Below are positions 42,497 to 52,210 of a stretch of DNA of 64,000 nucleotides, piece by piece. The notes beneath the pieces are model-generated. The model ran no database searches, was not told the DNA's origin, and saw only the letters and a list, made by a program, of their open reading frames with translations. This DNA is from Luteimonas arsenica (GTDB lineage: Bacteria; Pseudomonadota; Gammaproteobacteria; Xanthomonadales; Xanthomonadaceae). The DNA is taken from assembly GCF_004352825.1 (NCBI RefSeq), contig NZ_SJRW01000001.1:1550001-1614000 (forward strand), given 5' to 3'. A program made the position numbers and the translations under genes. Position 1 is the first letter of the stretch, and each line of letters opens with the position of its first letter.

Positions 42497-43720
42497 ATGG
42501 CCAAGCGCCCCGCCGCCCTTCCCTTCGAGGTCCAGGCCCGCGTCGGCCAGCCGCTCGGCATGGCGCCGCGCGCCTTCCTGCGCGACTACTGGCAGAAGCG
42601 CCCGCTACTGATCCGCGGCGCCTTCCCCGGCTATGTCTCGCCCATCGAACCCGAGGACCTCGCCGGCCTGGCCTGCGAGGACGGCGTGCTCGCCCGCCTG
42701 ATCCAGCACGACCGCGCCCGCGACGGCTGGACCGTGCGCAGCGGCCCCTTCCCCGAGGACCTCTTCCCCGCCCTGGGCGACCGCGACTGGACCCTGCTGG
42801 TCCAGGACATGGACAAGTGGGACCCGGACATCGCCGCCCTGCTGCCGGCCTTCGATTTCCTGCCGCGCTGGCGGGTGGACGACGTCATGGTGAGCTTCGC
42901 CGCCACCGGCGGTTCGGTCGGTGCCCACGTCGACCAGTACGACGTCTTCCTGCTCCAGGCCATGGGCCGCCGCCGCTGGCAGATCGACGCCTCGGCCGCG
43001 ATGGGCCGCGGCAGGCCGCCGCTGGATTTCCGCGACGACGCCGAGATCAAGCTGCTGCGCGAGTTCACGCCCAGCCACGACTGGGTGCTGGAACCCGGCG
43101 ACATGCTCTACCTGCCGCCCGAGGTGCCCCACCACGGCGTAGCCGAGGACCCCTGCCTGACCTTCTCGCTGGGCATGCGCGCGCCTTCGGTGGCCGAGCT
43201 GATGGGCGATTACATCGACACCCTGGCCGCCGAGGCCGAGGAGTCCCTGCGCTACGCCGACGCCGACCTCGAGCCGGCGAAGGACCCGCACGAGATCGAC
43301 GCCACCGCGATGGCGCGCGTGGTCGAGGCGCTCAACGCCGTGCGCATGGCCGACGCCGACGCCCTGGGCGACTGGTTCGGCCGCTTCATCACCGTCTACC
43401 GCGCCGCGGCCGGGCCGGGCCTGGGCGAGGGCCAGCCGCTGGCCCCCGACGAGCTGGCGCGCGCCCTGGGCGGTGGCCTGGTACTGCAGCGCCATCCCTG
43501 GACACGCGTGGCCTGGCGCCGGGCGAAGAAGGGCGCGCGGCTGTACGTGGCGGGCCTGGCCCTGTGCATGCCGGTCACCGACGCGAAACAGCTGGCGCTG
43601 GCCGCGAGACTGGACGCCGAGACCTGGGACACCCTCTCCGACGCCGGCCGCGACTGCGTGGCAGGCCTGCTGGCCGAAGGCCACTACCGGCTGGAGGCCC
43701 CCGACGAGGACACGCCATGA
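42497..43720 (+). CDS. roxA: Ribosomal protein uL16 arginine hydroxylase (RoxA/YcfD)
   Basis: JmjC-type Fe(II)/2-oxoglutarate oxygenase that hydroxylates an arginine of ribosomal protein L16. The 407-residue protein has a JmjC domain with His144 and Asp146 (GAHVDQYDVF) and His212/213 (PPEVPHHGVA) as iron ligands, plus a C-terminal dimerisation and winged-helix region, as in YcfD. Similarity includes LIQHDRARDGWTVRSGPF. The stop overlaps the next gene as ATGA. The family call is firm; the substrate is from the known homologues. Confidence 0.93.
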   Translation: MAKRPAALPFEVQARVGQPLGMAPRAFLRDYWQKRPLLIRGAFPGYVSPIEPEDLAGLACEDGVLARLIQHDRARDGWTVRSGPFPEDLFPALGDRDWTLLVQDMDKWDPDIAALLPAFDFLPRWRVDDVMVSFAATGGSVGAHVDQYDVFLLQAMGRRRWQIDASAAMGRGRPPLDFRDDAEIKLLREFTPSHDWVLEPGDMLYLPPEVPHHGVAEDPCLTFSLGMRAPSVAELMGDYIDTLAAEAEESLRYADADLEPAKDPHEIDATAMARVVEALNAVRMADADALGDWFGRFITVYRAAAGPGLGEGQPLAPDELARALGGGLVLQRHPWTRVAWRRAKKGARLYVAGLALCMPVTDAKQLALAARLDAETWDTLSDAGRDCVAGLLAEGHYRLEAPDEDTP

Positions 43721-44217
43721 GCACGCCCCGCACCGGATCCGACACCCTCACCATCGGCGACCGCGAAAGCGCGGTGCAGGCCACCATCGCCCTGGTCGCG
43801 GGCGCCCGCCGCCGGATCCGCATTCTCAGTCGCGTGCTCGACCCCGGCCTGTACGACGATCCGGCCGTGCTCGAAGCCCTGCGCGGCTTCGCCACCTCGA
43901 CCACCGACGCGGAAGTGCGGCTGCTCGTGCTCGACGCCACCGCCATCCAGCGCGCCCACGCCCCGCTGCTGGGCCTCGCCCAGCGCCTGCCCAGCGTGTT
44001 CCAGTTCCGCGAGCTGTCCGACCCGGTCGATCGCGCCCGCGCCGACGCCTTCCTCGCCACCGACGCCGGCGGCTGCTACCACCGCGAATTCGGCCACCGC
44101 TTCGACGGCGAGGCCCTGCTGGCCGGTGCCGGCCGCGCGCGCCAGCTCTGCGAAGCCTTCGATCCGGTGTGGGAGCGGTCGCGTCCGTGCAGCGAGCTGC
44201 GCGCGCTCGGGCTCTGA
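43717..44217 (+). CDS. Phospholipase D-like/DUF7931-type protein
   Basis: A 166-residue soluble protein with an N-terminal alpha/beta half resembling a phospholipase D-like fold (IALVAGARRRIRILSRVLDPGLYDDPAVLEAL). It has no HKD catalytic motif, so a binding or regulatory role is likelier. The C-terminal half has YHREFGHRFDGEALL and LCEAFDPVWERS. It overlaps roxA (ATGA) and ends 72 nt before the sucA -10 box. The DUF7931 assignment is from memory and tentative. Confidence 0.65.
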   Translation: MSTPRTGSDTLTIGDRESAVQATIALVAGARRRIRILSRVLDPGLYDDPAVLEALRGFATSTTDAEVRLLVLDATAIQRAHAPLLGLAQRLPSVFQFRELSDPVDRARADAFLATDAGGCYHREFGHRFDGEALLAGAGRARQLCEAFDPVWERSRPCSELRALGL

Positions 44218-44288
44218 GGGGCGCTCCGGCACCCCGCAAACGGAACGGACCGTGACCCGGCGTGATGCGCCGCGGCAAAGCCTCCGGC

Positions 44289-44294
44289 TATAAT
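44289..44294 (+). promoter_or_regulatory. Perfect TATAAT -10 box upstream of sucA
   Basis: A consensus -10 hexamer lies 90 bp before the sucA GTG start. A clear -35 at the usual distance is not seen, so an extended or activator-dependent promoter is possible. Confidence 0.45.
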
Positions 44295-44383
44295 TGCGCT
44301 TTCCCCCGCCCACGCGCCGCGGCCGCATTCATGGATTGCGGGACTGGCGCGCGCCAACCCTAGAAGAGCCCGACCAGACAGAC

Positions 44384-47254
44384 GTGGACAGTCTACTGAA
44401 GCAGTTTGCGCAGTCCTCCCAGCTCGGCGCCAATGCCGCCTTCATCGAGGACCTGTACGAGCAGTATCTCGTGGACCCCGACAGCGTCGGCGACAAGTGG
44501 AAGGCCTGGTTCGACGGGTTCAAGGGCCGCGAGGCCGGCGACATCCCGCACTCGGTGGTCATGGACGCGGTCGCCCGCGCCGGCCGCGAGGCCAAGGCCG
44601 GGGTGGTGGTATCCGGCGCCAGCGGCGGCGGCGACCTGGAAGCCCAGCGCAAGCAGGGCTCGGTGCTCAAGCTGATCACCGCCTACCGCTCGCGCGGCCA
44701 CCTGCAGGCGGACACCGATCCACTGGCCATGGCCGGGAAGATCGACGCCCCCGATCTCGACCTGCCCTTCCACGGCCTGTCCGACGCCGACCTCGACACC
44801 GAGTTCGCCACCGGCCCGGGCGGCGGCACCAGCACCTTCGGCGGCGCCCCGCGCATGCGCCTGCGCGACCTGCTCGCGCTGCTGCGCGCCACCTATGCCG
44901 GCCCCATCGGCGCCGAGTTCATGCACATCCCGCAGGCCGAGCAGCGCCGCTGGATGTACGAGCGCATGGAGCAGGCCGGCGGCCGCTACAGCCTGACCGC
45001 CGACGAGCAGCGCCGGATCCTCGAGCGCCTGACCGCGGCCGAAGGCCTGGAGCGCTACCTGCACACCAAGTACGTCGGCCAGAAGCGCTTCTCGCTGGAA
45101 GGCGGCGACTCCCTGATCCCGCTGCTCGACACCGTGATCCGGGGCGCCGGCAAGGACGGCGTCAAGGACATCGTGATCGGCATGGCCCACCGCGGCCGCC
45201 TGAACGTGCTGGTCAACACCCTGGGCAAGAACCCGCGCAAGCTGTTCGACGAGTTCGAGGGCAAGTTCGAGCACCACGAGCTGGCCCACGCCGGCGACGT
45301 GAAGTACCACATGGGCTTCTCCGCCGACGTCGCCACCGACGGCGGCCCGGTGCACCTGGCCCTGGCCTTCAACCCCTCGCACCTGGAAATCGTCGACCCG
45401 GTGGTCGTGGGTTCGGTGCGTTCGCGCCAGGAGCGCCGCCAGGACGAGGCCCGCCGCCAGGTGATGCCGATCCTGATCCACGGCGACGCCGCCTTCGCCG
45501 GCCAGGGTGTGGTGATGGAGCTGTTCCAGATGTCGCAGGCGCGCGGTTTCGCCGTCGGCGGCACCGTGCACGTGGTGGTCAACAACCAGGTGGGCTTCAC
45601 CACCAGCGCCCGCGAGGACGCCCGCTCCACCCTGTACTGCACCGACGTGGCGAAGATGATCGGCGCCCCGGTGCTGCACGTGAACGCCGACGACCCGGAG
45701 GCCGTCGCCTTCGCCGCGCGCCTGGCCTACGACTTCCGCCAGGAATTCAAGAAGGACGTCGTGATCGACCTGGTGTGCTACCGCCGCCACGGCCACAACG
45801 AGGCCGACGAGCCGGCGATCACCCAGCCGGTGATGTACCAGGTCATCCGCAAGCACAAGACCACCCGCGAGCTCTACGCCGCGCAGCTCGAGTCGGCGGG
45901 CGTTCTGGACGCCGGCGGCGGCCAGGCCCTGGTCGACCGCTACCGCGACAAGCTCGACTCGGGTGAGGTCACCACCGAGCTCGCCGAAGTCGAGAAGACG
46001 CCGCCGGAAAGCCGCCTGTTCGTCGACTGGGGCAGCCTGGTCGCCGGCAAGCTCTCCGACAAGGCCAGCACCTCGGTCAAGCCGGCCAAGCTCAAGGAGC
46101 TCGCCAGGGCGATCACCACGATCCCAGAGGACGTGAAGCTGCACTCGCGCGTGGCCAAGGTCTACGACGACCGCCGGAAGATGGCGGCGGGCGAGATCCC
46201 GGCCGACTGGGGCTTCGCCGAGAACCTCGCCTACGCCACTCTGCTCGACGAGGGCTTCGGCCTGCGCCTGGTGGGCCAGGACGTCGGCCGCGGCACGTTC
46301 ACGCACCGCCACGCCATCCTCCACGACCAGAAGACCGACAGCTATTACCTGCCGCTGCGCCAGCTGGTGGACGATCCCCTGCGCGCGACGGTCATCGACT
46401 CGCTGCTCAGCGAGGAAGCGGTGATGGCCTACGAGTACGGCTTCTCCACCACCGACCCGAACACGATGTGCATCTGGGAGGGCCAGTTCGGCGACTTCGC
46501 CAACGGCGCCCAGGTCGTGATCGACCAGTTCATCGCCTCGGGCGAGGCCAAGTGGGGCCGCATCAGCGGCCTGACCCTGCTGCTGCCGCACGGCTACGAA
46601 GGCCAGGGCCCCGAGCACAGCTCGGCGCGCCTGGAGCGTTTCCTGCAGCTGTGCGCGCTGGACAACATGCTGGTCTGCGTGCCGTCCACCCCCGCCCAGG
46701 CCTTCCACATGCTGCGCCGGCAGATGCGCATGACCACCCGCAAGCCGCTGGTGGTGATGAGCCCGAAGTCGCTGCTGCGCCACAAGCTCGCCGTGTCGAG
46801 CCTGGACGAGCTGGCCAAGGGCGAATTCCAGCACCTGATCGGGGACGCGTCGGCGGATCCGAAGAAGGTCAAGCGCGTGGTGCTGTGCTCGGGCAAGGTC
46901 TACTACGACCTGCTCGAGGACCGCGAGAAGCGCGGCCAGGACGACGCCGCCATCGTGCGCGTCGAGCAGCTGTATCCCTTCCCTCGCGAGGCGCTGGTCG
47001 CCGAGCTCGGCAAGTACCCGAAGGCCGCCTCGGTCGTCTGGTGCCAGGAAGAGCCGCTGAACCAGGGTGCCTGGTACCAGATCCGCCACCACCTGCAGTA
47101 CTGCGTGCCCGACGGGCTGGAGCTGCACTACGCCGGCCGCCAGCGCTCGCCCTCGCCCGCCGTCGGCCACTTCGCCGAACATGTCGCCGAGCAGCAGAAG
47201 CTGGTCGCCGATGCCCTCACCTCCCCGGTCGGCAGCGTCTTCGACGCCGACTGA
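44384..47254 (+). CDS. sucA: 2-oxoglutarate dehydrogenase E1 component
   Basis: Thiamine-diphosphate-dependent E1 that decarboxylates 2-oxoglutarate in the TCA cycle. The 956-residue protein has the N-terminal LLKQFAQSSQLGANAAFIEDLYEQYL. The TPP region is GDAAFAGQGVVMELFQMSQ with NNQVGFTT, and GMAHRGRLNVL precedes it. The C-terminal transketolase-like part is HGYEGQGPEHSSARLERF. GTG at 44384 was chosen because relatives begin MDNLLKQFAQSSQ. It starts an operon with sucB and lpd. Confidence 0.96.
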   Translation: MDSLLKQFAQSSQLGANAAFIEDLYEQYLVDPDSVGDKWKAWFDGFKGREAGDIPHSVVMDAVARAGREAKAGVVVSGASGGGDLEAQRKQGSVLKLITAYRSRGHLQADTDPLAMAGKIDAPDLDLPFHGLSDADLDTEFATGPGGGTSTFGGAPRMRLRDLLALLRATYAGPIGAEFMHIPQAEQRRWMYERMEQAGGRYSLTADEQRRILERLTAAEGLERYLHTKYVGQKRFSLEGGDSLIPLLDTVIRGAGKDGVKDIVIGMAHRGRLNVLVNTLGKNPRKLFDEFEGKFEHHELAHAGDVKYHMGFSADVATDGGPVHLALAFNPSHLEIVDPVVVGSVRSRQERRQDEARRQVMPILIHGDAAFAGQGVVMELFQMSQARGFAVGGTVHVVVNNQVGFTTSAREDARSTLYCTDVAKMIGAPVLHVNADDPEAVAFAARLAYDFRQEFKKDVVIDLVCYRRHGHNEADEPAITQPVMYQVIRKHKTTRELYAAQLESAGVLDAGGGQALVDRYRDKLDSGEVTTELAEVEKTPPESRLFVDWGSLVAGKLSDKASTSVKPAKLKELARAITTIPEDVKLHSRVAKVYDDRRKMAAGEIPADWGFAENLAYATLLDEGFGLRLVGQDVGRGTFTHRHAILHDQKTDSYYLPLRQLVDDPLRATVIDSLLSEEAVMAYEYGFSTTDPNTMCIWEGQFGDFANGAQVVIDQFIASGEAKWGRISGLTLLLPHGYEGQGPEHSSARLERFLQLCALDNMLVCVPSTPAQAFHMLRRQMRMTTRKPLVVMSPKSLLRHKLAVSSLDELAKGEFQHLIGDASADPKKVKRVVLCSGKVYYDLLEDREKRGQDDAAIVRVEQLYPFPREALVAELGKYPKAASVVWCQEEPLNQGAWYQIRHHLQYCVPDGLELHYAGRQRSPSPAVGHFAEHVAEQQKLVADALTSPVGSVFDAD

Positions 47255-47299
47255 TTCCCGAAACCTGCTGACAGCCACGACCCAGGACGCATCAAGACC

Positions 47300-48526
47300 A
47301 TGGCCACCGAGATCAAGGTACCGGTACTTCCCGAATCCGTTTCCGACGCCACCATCGCCACCTGGCACAAGCAGGTCGGTGATTCCGTCGCGCGCGACGA
47401 GAACATCGTCGACCTCGAGACCGACAAGGTGGTGCTCGAGGTGCCCTCCACCGTCGAGGGCGTGATCAAGGAGCTGAAGTTCGCCGAGGGCGACACCGTC
47501 ACCAGCCAGCAGGTGCTCGCGGTCATCGAGGAAGGCGCCGCCCCGGCGAAGTCCGCCGAGGCCCCGAAGGCCGAGCCGGCCGCCGGCGCGCAGGAAGTGC
47601 AGCCGAAGGCCGAGGCCGCCAAGGCCGAAGCCAAGGCGCCGTCGTCCACCCGCCCGGCCCCGGTGTCCGGCGGTGCCGCCGACCTGCCCCCGGGCGCGCG
47701 CTTCACCGCCGTCACCCAGGGCATCGATCCCTCGCAGGTCGAAGGCACCGGTCGCCGCGGCGCGGTGACCAAGGAGGACCTGGTCAACTACGCCTCCGGC
47801 AAGACCGCCGGCGTCTCCGGCGGCCACCGTCCGGAAGAGCGCGTGCCGATGACCCGCATCCGCAAGCGCATCGCCGAGCGCCTGATGCAGTCGAAGGAAT
47901 CGATCGCCATGCTGACCTCGTTCAACGAGGTCAACCTGGGCAAGGTCATGGCCATGCGCAAGGAGCTGGGCGAGTCCTTCCAGAAGCAGCACGGCGTCAA
48001 GCTCGGCTTCATGAGCTTCTTCGCCAAGGCCGCGGCCAACTCGCTGCAGAAGTTCCCGGTGATCAATGCCTCGGTCGACGGCGACGACATCATCTACCAC
48101 GGCTATGCCGACATCTCGATCGCGGTCTCCACCGACCGCGGCCTGGTGACCCCGGTGCTGCGCAACGTCGAGCGCATGGGCTTTGCCGACGTCGAGAAGG
48201 CGATCGGCGACTACGCGGTCAAGGCCCGCGACGGCAAGCTCGGCCTGGACGACCTCCAGGGCGGCACCTTCACCATCACCAACGGCGGCACCTTCGGCTC
48301 GCTGATGTCGACCCCCATCGTGAACCCGCCGCAGTCCGCGATCCTGGGCATGCACACCATCAAGGAGCGCCCGATCGTCGAGAACGGCCAGATCGTGGCG
48401 GCGCCGATGATGTACATCGCGCTCAGCTACGACCACCGCATCATCGACGGCAAGGACGCGGTGCAGTTCCTGGTCGACATCAAGGACCAGCTCGAGAACC
48501 CCCACCGCATGCTCCTGGGCATGTAA
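47300..48526 (+). CDS. sucB: Dihydrolipoyllysine succinyltransferase (E2)
   Basis: Core E2 of the 2-oxoglutarate dehydrogenase complex, transferring the succinyl group to CoA. The 408-residue protein has a lipoyl domain with Lys43 in ETDKVVLE, an Ala/Pro/Lys-rich linker (about 80-120), a small E1/E3-binding domain (about 130-165), and the catalytic domain with His379/Asp383 in [12 protein letters not shown]. It lies 45 nt after sucA and 15 nt before lpd. Confidence 0.97.
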   Translation: MATEIKVPVLPESVSDATIATWHKQVGDSVARDENIVDLETDKVVLEVPSTVEGVIKELKFAEGDTVTSQQVLAVIEEGAAPAKSAEAPKAEPAAGAQEVQPKAEAAKAEAKAPSSTRPAPVSGGAADLPPGARFTAVTQGIDPSQVEGTGRRGAVTKEDLVNYASGKTAGVSGGHRPEERVPMTRIRKRIAERLMQSKESIAMLTSFNEVNLGKVMAMRKELGESFQKQHGVKLGFMSFFAKAAANSLQKFPVINASVDGDDIIYHGYADISIAVSTDRGLVTPVLRNVERMGFADVEKAIGDYAVKARDGKLGLDDLQGGTFTITNGGTFGSLMSTPIVNPPQSAILGMHTIKERPIVENGQIVAAPMMYIALSYDHRIIDGKDAVQFLVDIKDQLENPHRMLLGM

Positions 48527-48541
48527 GGACAAGGAACCGAA

Positions 48542-49978
48542 ATGGCTGAACAGTTTGACGTTGTCGTGATCGGTGCCGGCCCCGCCGGCTACCACGCCGC
48601 GATCCGCGCCGCCCAGCTGGGCATGAAGACCGCCTGCATCGACGCCGCCCTGGGCAAGGACGGCAAGCCGGCGCTCGGCGGCACCTGCCTGCGCGTGGGC
48701 TGCATCCCGTCCAAGGCGCTGCTGGATTCCTCGCGCCAGTTCCACAACCTGCAGCACATCTTCGGCGAGCACGGCATCACCGCCAGCAACCCGAAGATCG
48801 ACGTCGAGAAGATGGTCGGCCGCAAGGACGCCATCGTGAAGCAGTTCACCGGCGGCATCGCGCAGCTGTTCAAGGCCAACAAGGTCACGCCCTACTACGG
48901 CTTCGCCACCCTGCACGCCGACCGCCTGGTGAAGGTGAAGCAGCACGACGGCAGCGAGGTCGAGCTCACCGGCACCAACGTGATCATCGCCGCGGGCTCG
49001 GATTCGATCGAGCTGCCGTTCGCGAAATTCGACGGCGAGACCATCGTCGACAACGTCGGCGCGCTCGATTTCACCGAAGTGCCCAAGCGCCTGGCCGTGA
49101 TCGGCGCCGGCGTGATCGGCCTGGAGCTCGGCAGCGTGTGGAAGCGCCTCGGCGCCGAGGTCGTGATCCTCGAGGCGATGCCGGACTTCCTGGCCGCGGC
49201 CGACGCCGAGGTCTCGAAGGTCGCCGCACGCGAGTTCAAGAAGCAGGGCCTCGACATCCGCCTGGGCGCCAAGGTCTCGAAGGCCGAGGTCACGGGCAAG
49301 GGCAAGAAGAAGGAAGTGCAGGTCACCTTCGCCGACAAGAAGGGCGAGGAGACGATCACCGTCGACAAGCTGCTGGTCGCCGTGGGCCGCAAGGCCGCGT
49401 CCAAGGGCCTGCTGGCCGAGGGCAGCGGCGTGAAGCTCACCGAGCGCGGCCAGATCGAGGTCGACGAGCACTGCCACACCGGCGTCGACGGCGTCTGGGC
49501 CGTGGGCGACTGCGTCAGAGGCCCGATGCTGGCGCACAAGGGCTTCGAGGAAGGCATCGCCGTGGCCGAGCTGATCGCGGGCCTGCCGGGCCACGTCAAC
49601 TTCGACACCATCCCGTGGGTGATCTACACCGAGCCGGAGCTGGCCTGGGTCGGCAAGACCGAGCAGCAGCTCAAGGAAGAAGGCATCCCGTACAAGGCCG
49701 GCAGCTTCCCCTTCGCCGCCAACGGCCGCGCGGTGGCCATGGTCGAGCCGGCGGGCTTCGTGAAGGTGCTGGCGCATGCGGAAACCGATCGCGTGCTCGG
49801 CATGCACCTGGTCGGCGCCAACGTCTCCGAGCTGGTGCACGAGGGCGTGCTGACGATGGAGTTCAAGGGCTCCGCCGACGACCTCGCCCGCATCTGCCAC
49901 GCCCACCCGAGTCTCTCGGAGGTCGTGCACGACGCGGCGATGGCGGTCGACAAGCGCTCGATCCACAAGGCGAACTGA
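48542..49978 (+). CDS. lpd: Dihydrolipoyl dehydrogenase (E3)
   Basis: FAD enzyme that reoxidises dihydrolipoyl groups of E2 with NAD. The 478-residue product has GAGPAGYHAA (11-20), the redox-active Cys49/Cys54 in GGTCLRVGCIPSK, the NAD motif GAGVIGLELGSVW, and the C-terminal HAHPSLSEVVHDAAM. Its place at the end of sucAB gives a complete 2-oxoglutarate dehydrogenase operon. A hairpin terminator candidate follows at 50031. Confidence 0.97.
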   Translation: MAEQFDVVVIGAGPAGYHAAIRAAQLGMKTACIDAALGKDGKPALGGTCLRVGCIPSKALLDSSRQFHNLQHIFGEHGITASNPKIDVEKMVGRKDAIVKQFTGGIAQLFKANKVTPYYGFATLHADRLVKVKQHDGSEVELTGTNVIIAAGSDSIELPFAKFDGETIVDNVGALDFTEVPKRLAVIGAGVIGLELGSVWKRLGAEVVILEAMPDFLAAADAEVSKVAAREFKKQGLDIRLGAKVSKAEVTGKGKKKEVQVTFADKKGEETITVDKLLVAVGRKAASKGLLAEGSGVKLTERGQIEVDEHCHTGVDGVWAVGDCVRGPMLAHKGFEEGIAVAELIAGLPGHVNFDTIPWVIYTEPELAWVGKTEQQLKEEGIPYKAGSFPFAANGRAVAMVEPAGFVKVLAHAETDRVLGMHLVGANVSELVHEGVLTMEFKGSADDLARICHAHPSLSEVVHDAAMAVDKRSIHKAN

Positions 49979-50030
49979 GGGCGGCGTGGGGTTCGCCCTG
50001 CCTCCCCACTCCGCCAGCAACAGACACCGG

Positions 50031-50049
50031 CGCCGGGCACTGCCCGGCG
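50031..50049 (+). terminator. Probable terminator of the sucA-sucB-lpd operon
   Basis: An 8-bp GC stem (CGCCGGGC / GCCCGGCG) with loop ACT lies 53 nt after the lpd stop, followed by a weak TCGTCCTTTCC pyrimidine tract. It precedes the LOG-family gene. Confidence 0.55.
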
Positions 50050-50086
50050 TCGTCCTTTCCGGATCCATGATCGAGGTGCCCCGATA

Positions 50087-50680
50087 ATGAAGAGCCTCTG
50101 CGTCTACTGCGGTTCCAACAGCGGCGCCAACCCCGCCTATGCGGCGCAGGCGATCGACCTGGGCACGCGCATGGCCCGCGACGGCATCCGCCTGGTCTAC
50201 GGCGGCGGCAACATCGGCCTGATGGGCACCGTGGCCGACGCCGTGCTCGCCGCCGGAGGCGAGGTGACCGGGGTGATCCCGAAGCAGCTGGTGGACATGG
50301 AAGTGGCGCACCTGGGCCTGACCGAGCTCGAAGTCGTCGGCTCGATGCACGAGCGCAAGTCGCGCATGTTCGACCTCGCCGACGGCTTCGTGGCCCTGCC
50401 CGGCGGCTTCGGCACGCTGGAGGAGATCGTCGAGATGCTGACCTGGCGCCAGCTCGGCATCGGCACCAAGCCCTGCGCCATCCTCGACGTCGAGGGCTAT
50501 TACCAGCCGCTGGTCGCGATGATGGACCGCATGGTCGAGGAGCGCTTCCTGCACCCCGGCCAGCGCGACGACCTGTGGACGGGCCGGGACATCGGCGCCA
50601 TGCTCGAGTGGATGCGCGGCTACGAGCCCGCCCAGGCCTCGAAGTGGCTCGACGAGAAGCGCGGACGCGAGCTGCGGTGA
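50087..50680 (+). CDS. LOG-family protein (cytokinin-riboside phosphate phosphoribohydrolase-like)
   Basis: A 197-residue Rossmann-like protein of the TIGR00730/LOG family, often misannotated as lysine decarboxylase. It starts SLCVYCGSNSGANPAYA and has VYGGGNIGLMG and the phosphoribohydrolase motif PGGFGTLEE. LOG enzymes cleave nucleoside 5'-monophosphates to base and ribose phosphate. Substrate here is untested. It stands between the suc terminator and the acuI-like gene. Confidence 0.92.
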   Translation: MKSLCVYCGSNSGANPAYAAQAIDLGTRMARDGIRLVYGGGNIGLMGTVADAVLAAGGEVTGVIPKQLVDMEVAHLGLTELEVVGSMHERKSRMFDLADGFVALPGGFGTLEEIVEMLTWRQLGIGTKPCAILDVEGYYQPLVAMMDRMVEERFLHPGQRDDLWTGRDIGAMLEWMRGYEPAQASKWLDEKRGRELR

Positions 50681-50742
50681 ATCGCAATCGGTATCACCGA
50701 TAATCAGCGGACCGCGACCAAGGCGGTCAATGGAGAAACGGC

Positions 50743-51735
50743 ATGAGCATCCCCCACGCGTTCCGCGCATTCCGCATCCACAGCGACGACGCCGGCTACC
50801 GCGCCGGCCTCGAGGAGCTCGGCATCGACGACCTGGCACCGGGCGAAGTGGTGCTGCGCACCGCGTACTCCTCGGTCAACTTCAAGGACGCGCTGGCCGG
50901 CACCGGCAAGGGCAAGATCCTGCGCCGCTTCCCACTGGTCGGCGGCATCGACGTCGCAGGTCACGTGGTTGCGTCGACCGACCCTGCCTTCAGGGAAGGC
51001 GACGAAGTGCTGGTCACCGGCTCCGGCCTCAGCGAAACCCGCGACGGCGGCTATTCCGAATACGCACGCGTGGAATCGAAGTGGGCGGTGAAGCTGCCCG
51101 CCGGGCTGTCGCTGCGCGAGTCGATGATCCTCGGCACCGCCGGCTTCACCGCGGCGCTCGCTTTGCTGCGCATGGTCGAGAACCGCCAGCACCCGGGACT
51201 CGGACCGCTGGCAGTCACCGGTGCCACCGGCGGCGTCGGCTCGCTGGCCGTCGACATCTTCTCCAGCGCCGGCTACGAGGTGCACGCGGTCAGCGGCAAG
51301 CCCGAACAGGCCGATTACCTGAAAGGCATCGGCGCAAGCGAAGTCATCGGCCGCGACGCGCTCGCCACCACCCGCCCGATGGAGTCCGCGCGCTTCGGCG
51401 GCGGCCTCGACAACGTCGGCGGCGCAATGCTGGCCAGCCTGCTGGCGCAGACCACGCCCTACGGCAACGTCGCCAGCGCCGGGCTGGCGGCCAGTCACGA
51501 CCTGCCCGCCACCGTGATGCCCTTCATCATCCGCGGCGTGTCACTGCTGGGCGTGGCCTCGGCCGGCACCGCGCGCGACATCCGCGACGAGGTCTGGCGG
51601 CGCCTGGCGACCGACTGGAAGCCGCGCCACCTCGACCGCATCTGCACCCGCGAAGTCGACCTGGAAGGGCTGCCAGGGGTCTTCGAAAGCATGCTTGCAG
51701 GCGGCTCGCTGGGGCGTACGCTGGTCACGCTGTGA
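50743..51735 (+). CDS. acuI: AcuI/YhdH-type acrylyl-CoA reductase (MDR family)
   Basis: NADPH-dependent zinc-free medium-chain reductase of the YhdH/AcuI branch. The 330-residue protein has SSVNFKDALAGTGKGKI, GIDVAGHVVAS, LGTAGFTAALAL and the NADP-binding VTGATGGVGSLAVDIF (about 158-173). Homologues detoxify acrylyl-CoA to propionyl-CoA; the physiological role here is unknown. It is preceded by a GGAG-like site and a 62-nt gap. Confidence 0.92.
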   Translation: MSIPHAFRAFRIHSDDAGYRAGLEELGIDDLAPGEVVLRTAYSSVNFKDALAGTGKGKILRRFPLVGGIDVAGHVVASTDPAFREGDEVLVTGSGLSETRDGGYSEYARVESKWAVKLPAGLSLRESMILGTAGFTAALALLRMVENRQHPGLGPLAVTGATGGVGSLAVDIFSSAGYEVHAVSGKPEQADYLKGIGASEVIGRDALATTRPMESARFGGGLDNVGGAMLASLLAQTTPYGNVASAGLAASHDLPATVMPFIIRGVSLLGVASAGTARDIRDEVWRRLATDWKPRHLDRICTREVDLEGLPGVFESMLAGGSLGRTLVTL

Positions 51736-51752
51736 CGACGTCGGGCGCCCGT

Positions 51753-51780
51753 TTGCAGGGCCGTCCACGCCCGTTACAAT
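51753..51780 (+). promoter_or_regulatory. Sigma-70-type promoter for the PilH-like gene
   Basis: A TTGCAG -35 box (51753-51758) and a TACAAT -10 box (51775-51780) are separated by 16 bp, 26 nt before the chosen start. Confidence 0.55.
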
Positions 51781-51805
51781 CAGCCCGACTTGAATGGGGG
51801 ACAAC

Positions 51806-52195
51806 ATGGCGCGCATCCTGATCGTCGACGATTCGCCGTCGCAGCTGATGGGCATCCGCCGCATCGTGGAGAGCCTGGGCCACGAGGCGCTGATCGCCGA
51901 AGACGGCGCCGCCGGCGTCGAGGCCGCCAAGCGCGAGCTGCCGGACCTCATCCTGATGGACGTGGTGATGCCGAACCTCAACGGCTTCCAGGCCACGCGC
52001 TCGATCACCCGCGATCCCAGCACCAAGCACATCCCGGTGATCCTGGTGACCACCAAGGACCAGGAGACCGACAAGGTCTGGGGCATGCGCCAGGGCGCGC
52101 GCGCCTACATCACCAAGCCGTTCAGCGACGTCGAACTGTCGGAAACGATCAGCAAGGCGATCGCCGGCGAACCCTCGCCGCCGACCGCGGCCTGA
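51806..52195 (+). CDS. pilH: Single-domain response regulator, PilH-like
   Basis: A 129-residue receiver domain with Asp8/Asp9, the phosphoacceptor Asp52 (LILMDVVMP) and Lys104 (ITKPF). The VTTKDQETDKVWGMRQGAR stretch is characteristic of PilH, which serves the Pil-Chp twitching-motility pathway. ATG at 51806 (MARILIVDD) has a GGGGGA ribosome-binding site at the right distance; the one at 51794 does not. No pil or chp gene is adjacent, so it is an orphan, and other histidine kinases may act on it. Confidence 0.9.
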   Translation: MARILIVDDSPSQLMGIRRIVESLGHEALIAEDGAAGVEAAKRELPDLILMDVVMPNLNGFQATRSITRDPSTKHIPVILVTTKDQETDKVWGMRQGARAYITKPFSDVELSETISKAIAGEPSPPTAA

Positions 52196-52210
52196 GCCCT
52201 GCGCGGCGCC

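Noticed and set aside
44393-50839. Open frame of over 2100 codons antisense to sucA, sucB and lpd
   Set aside because: It runs opposite three clear, conserved genes; absence of stops reflects GC-rich third positions.
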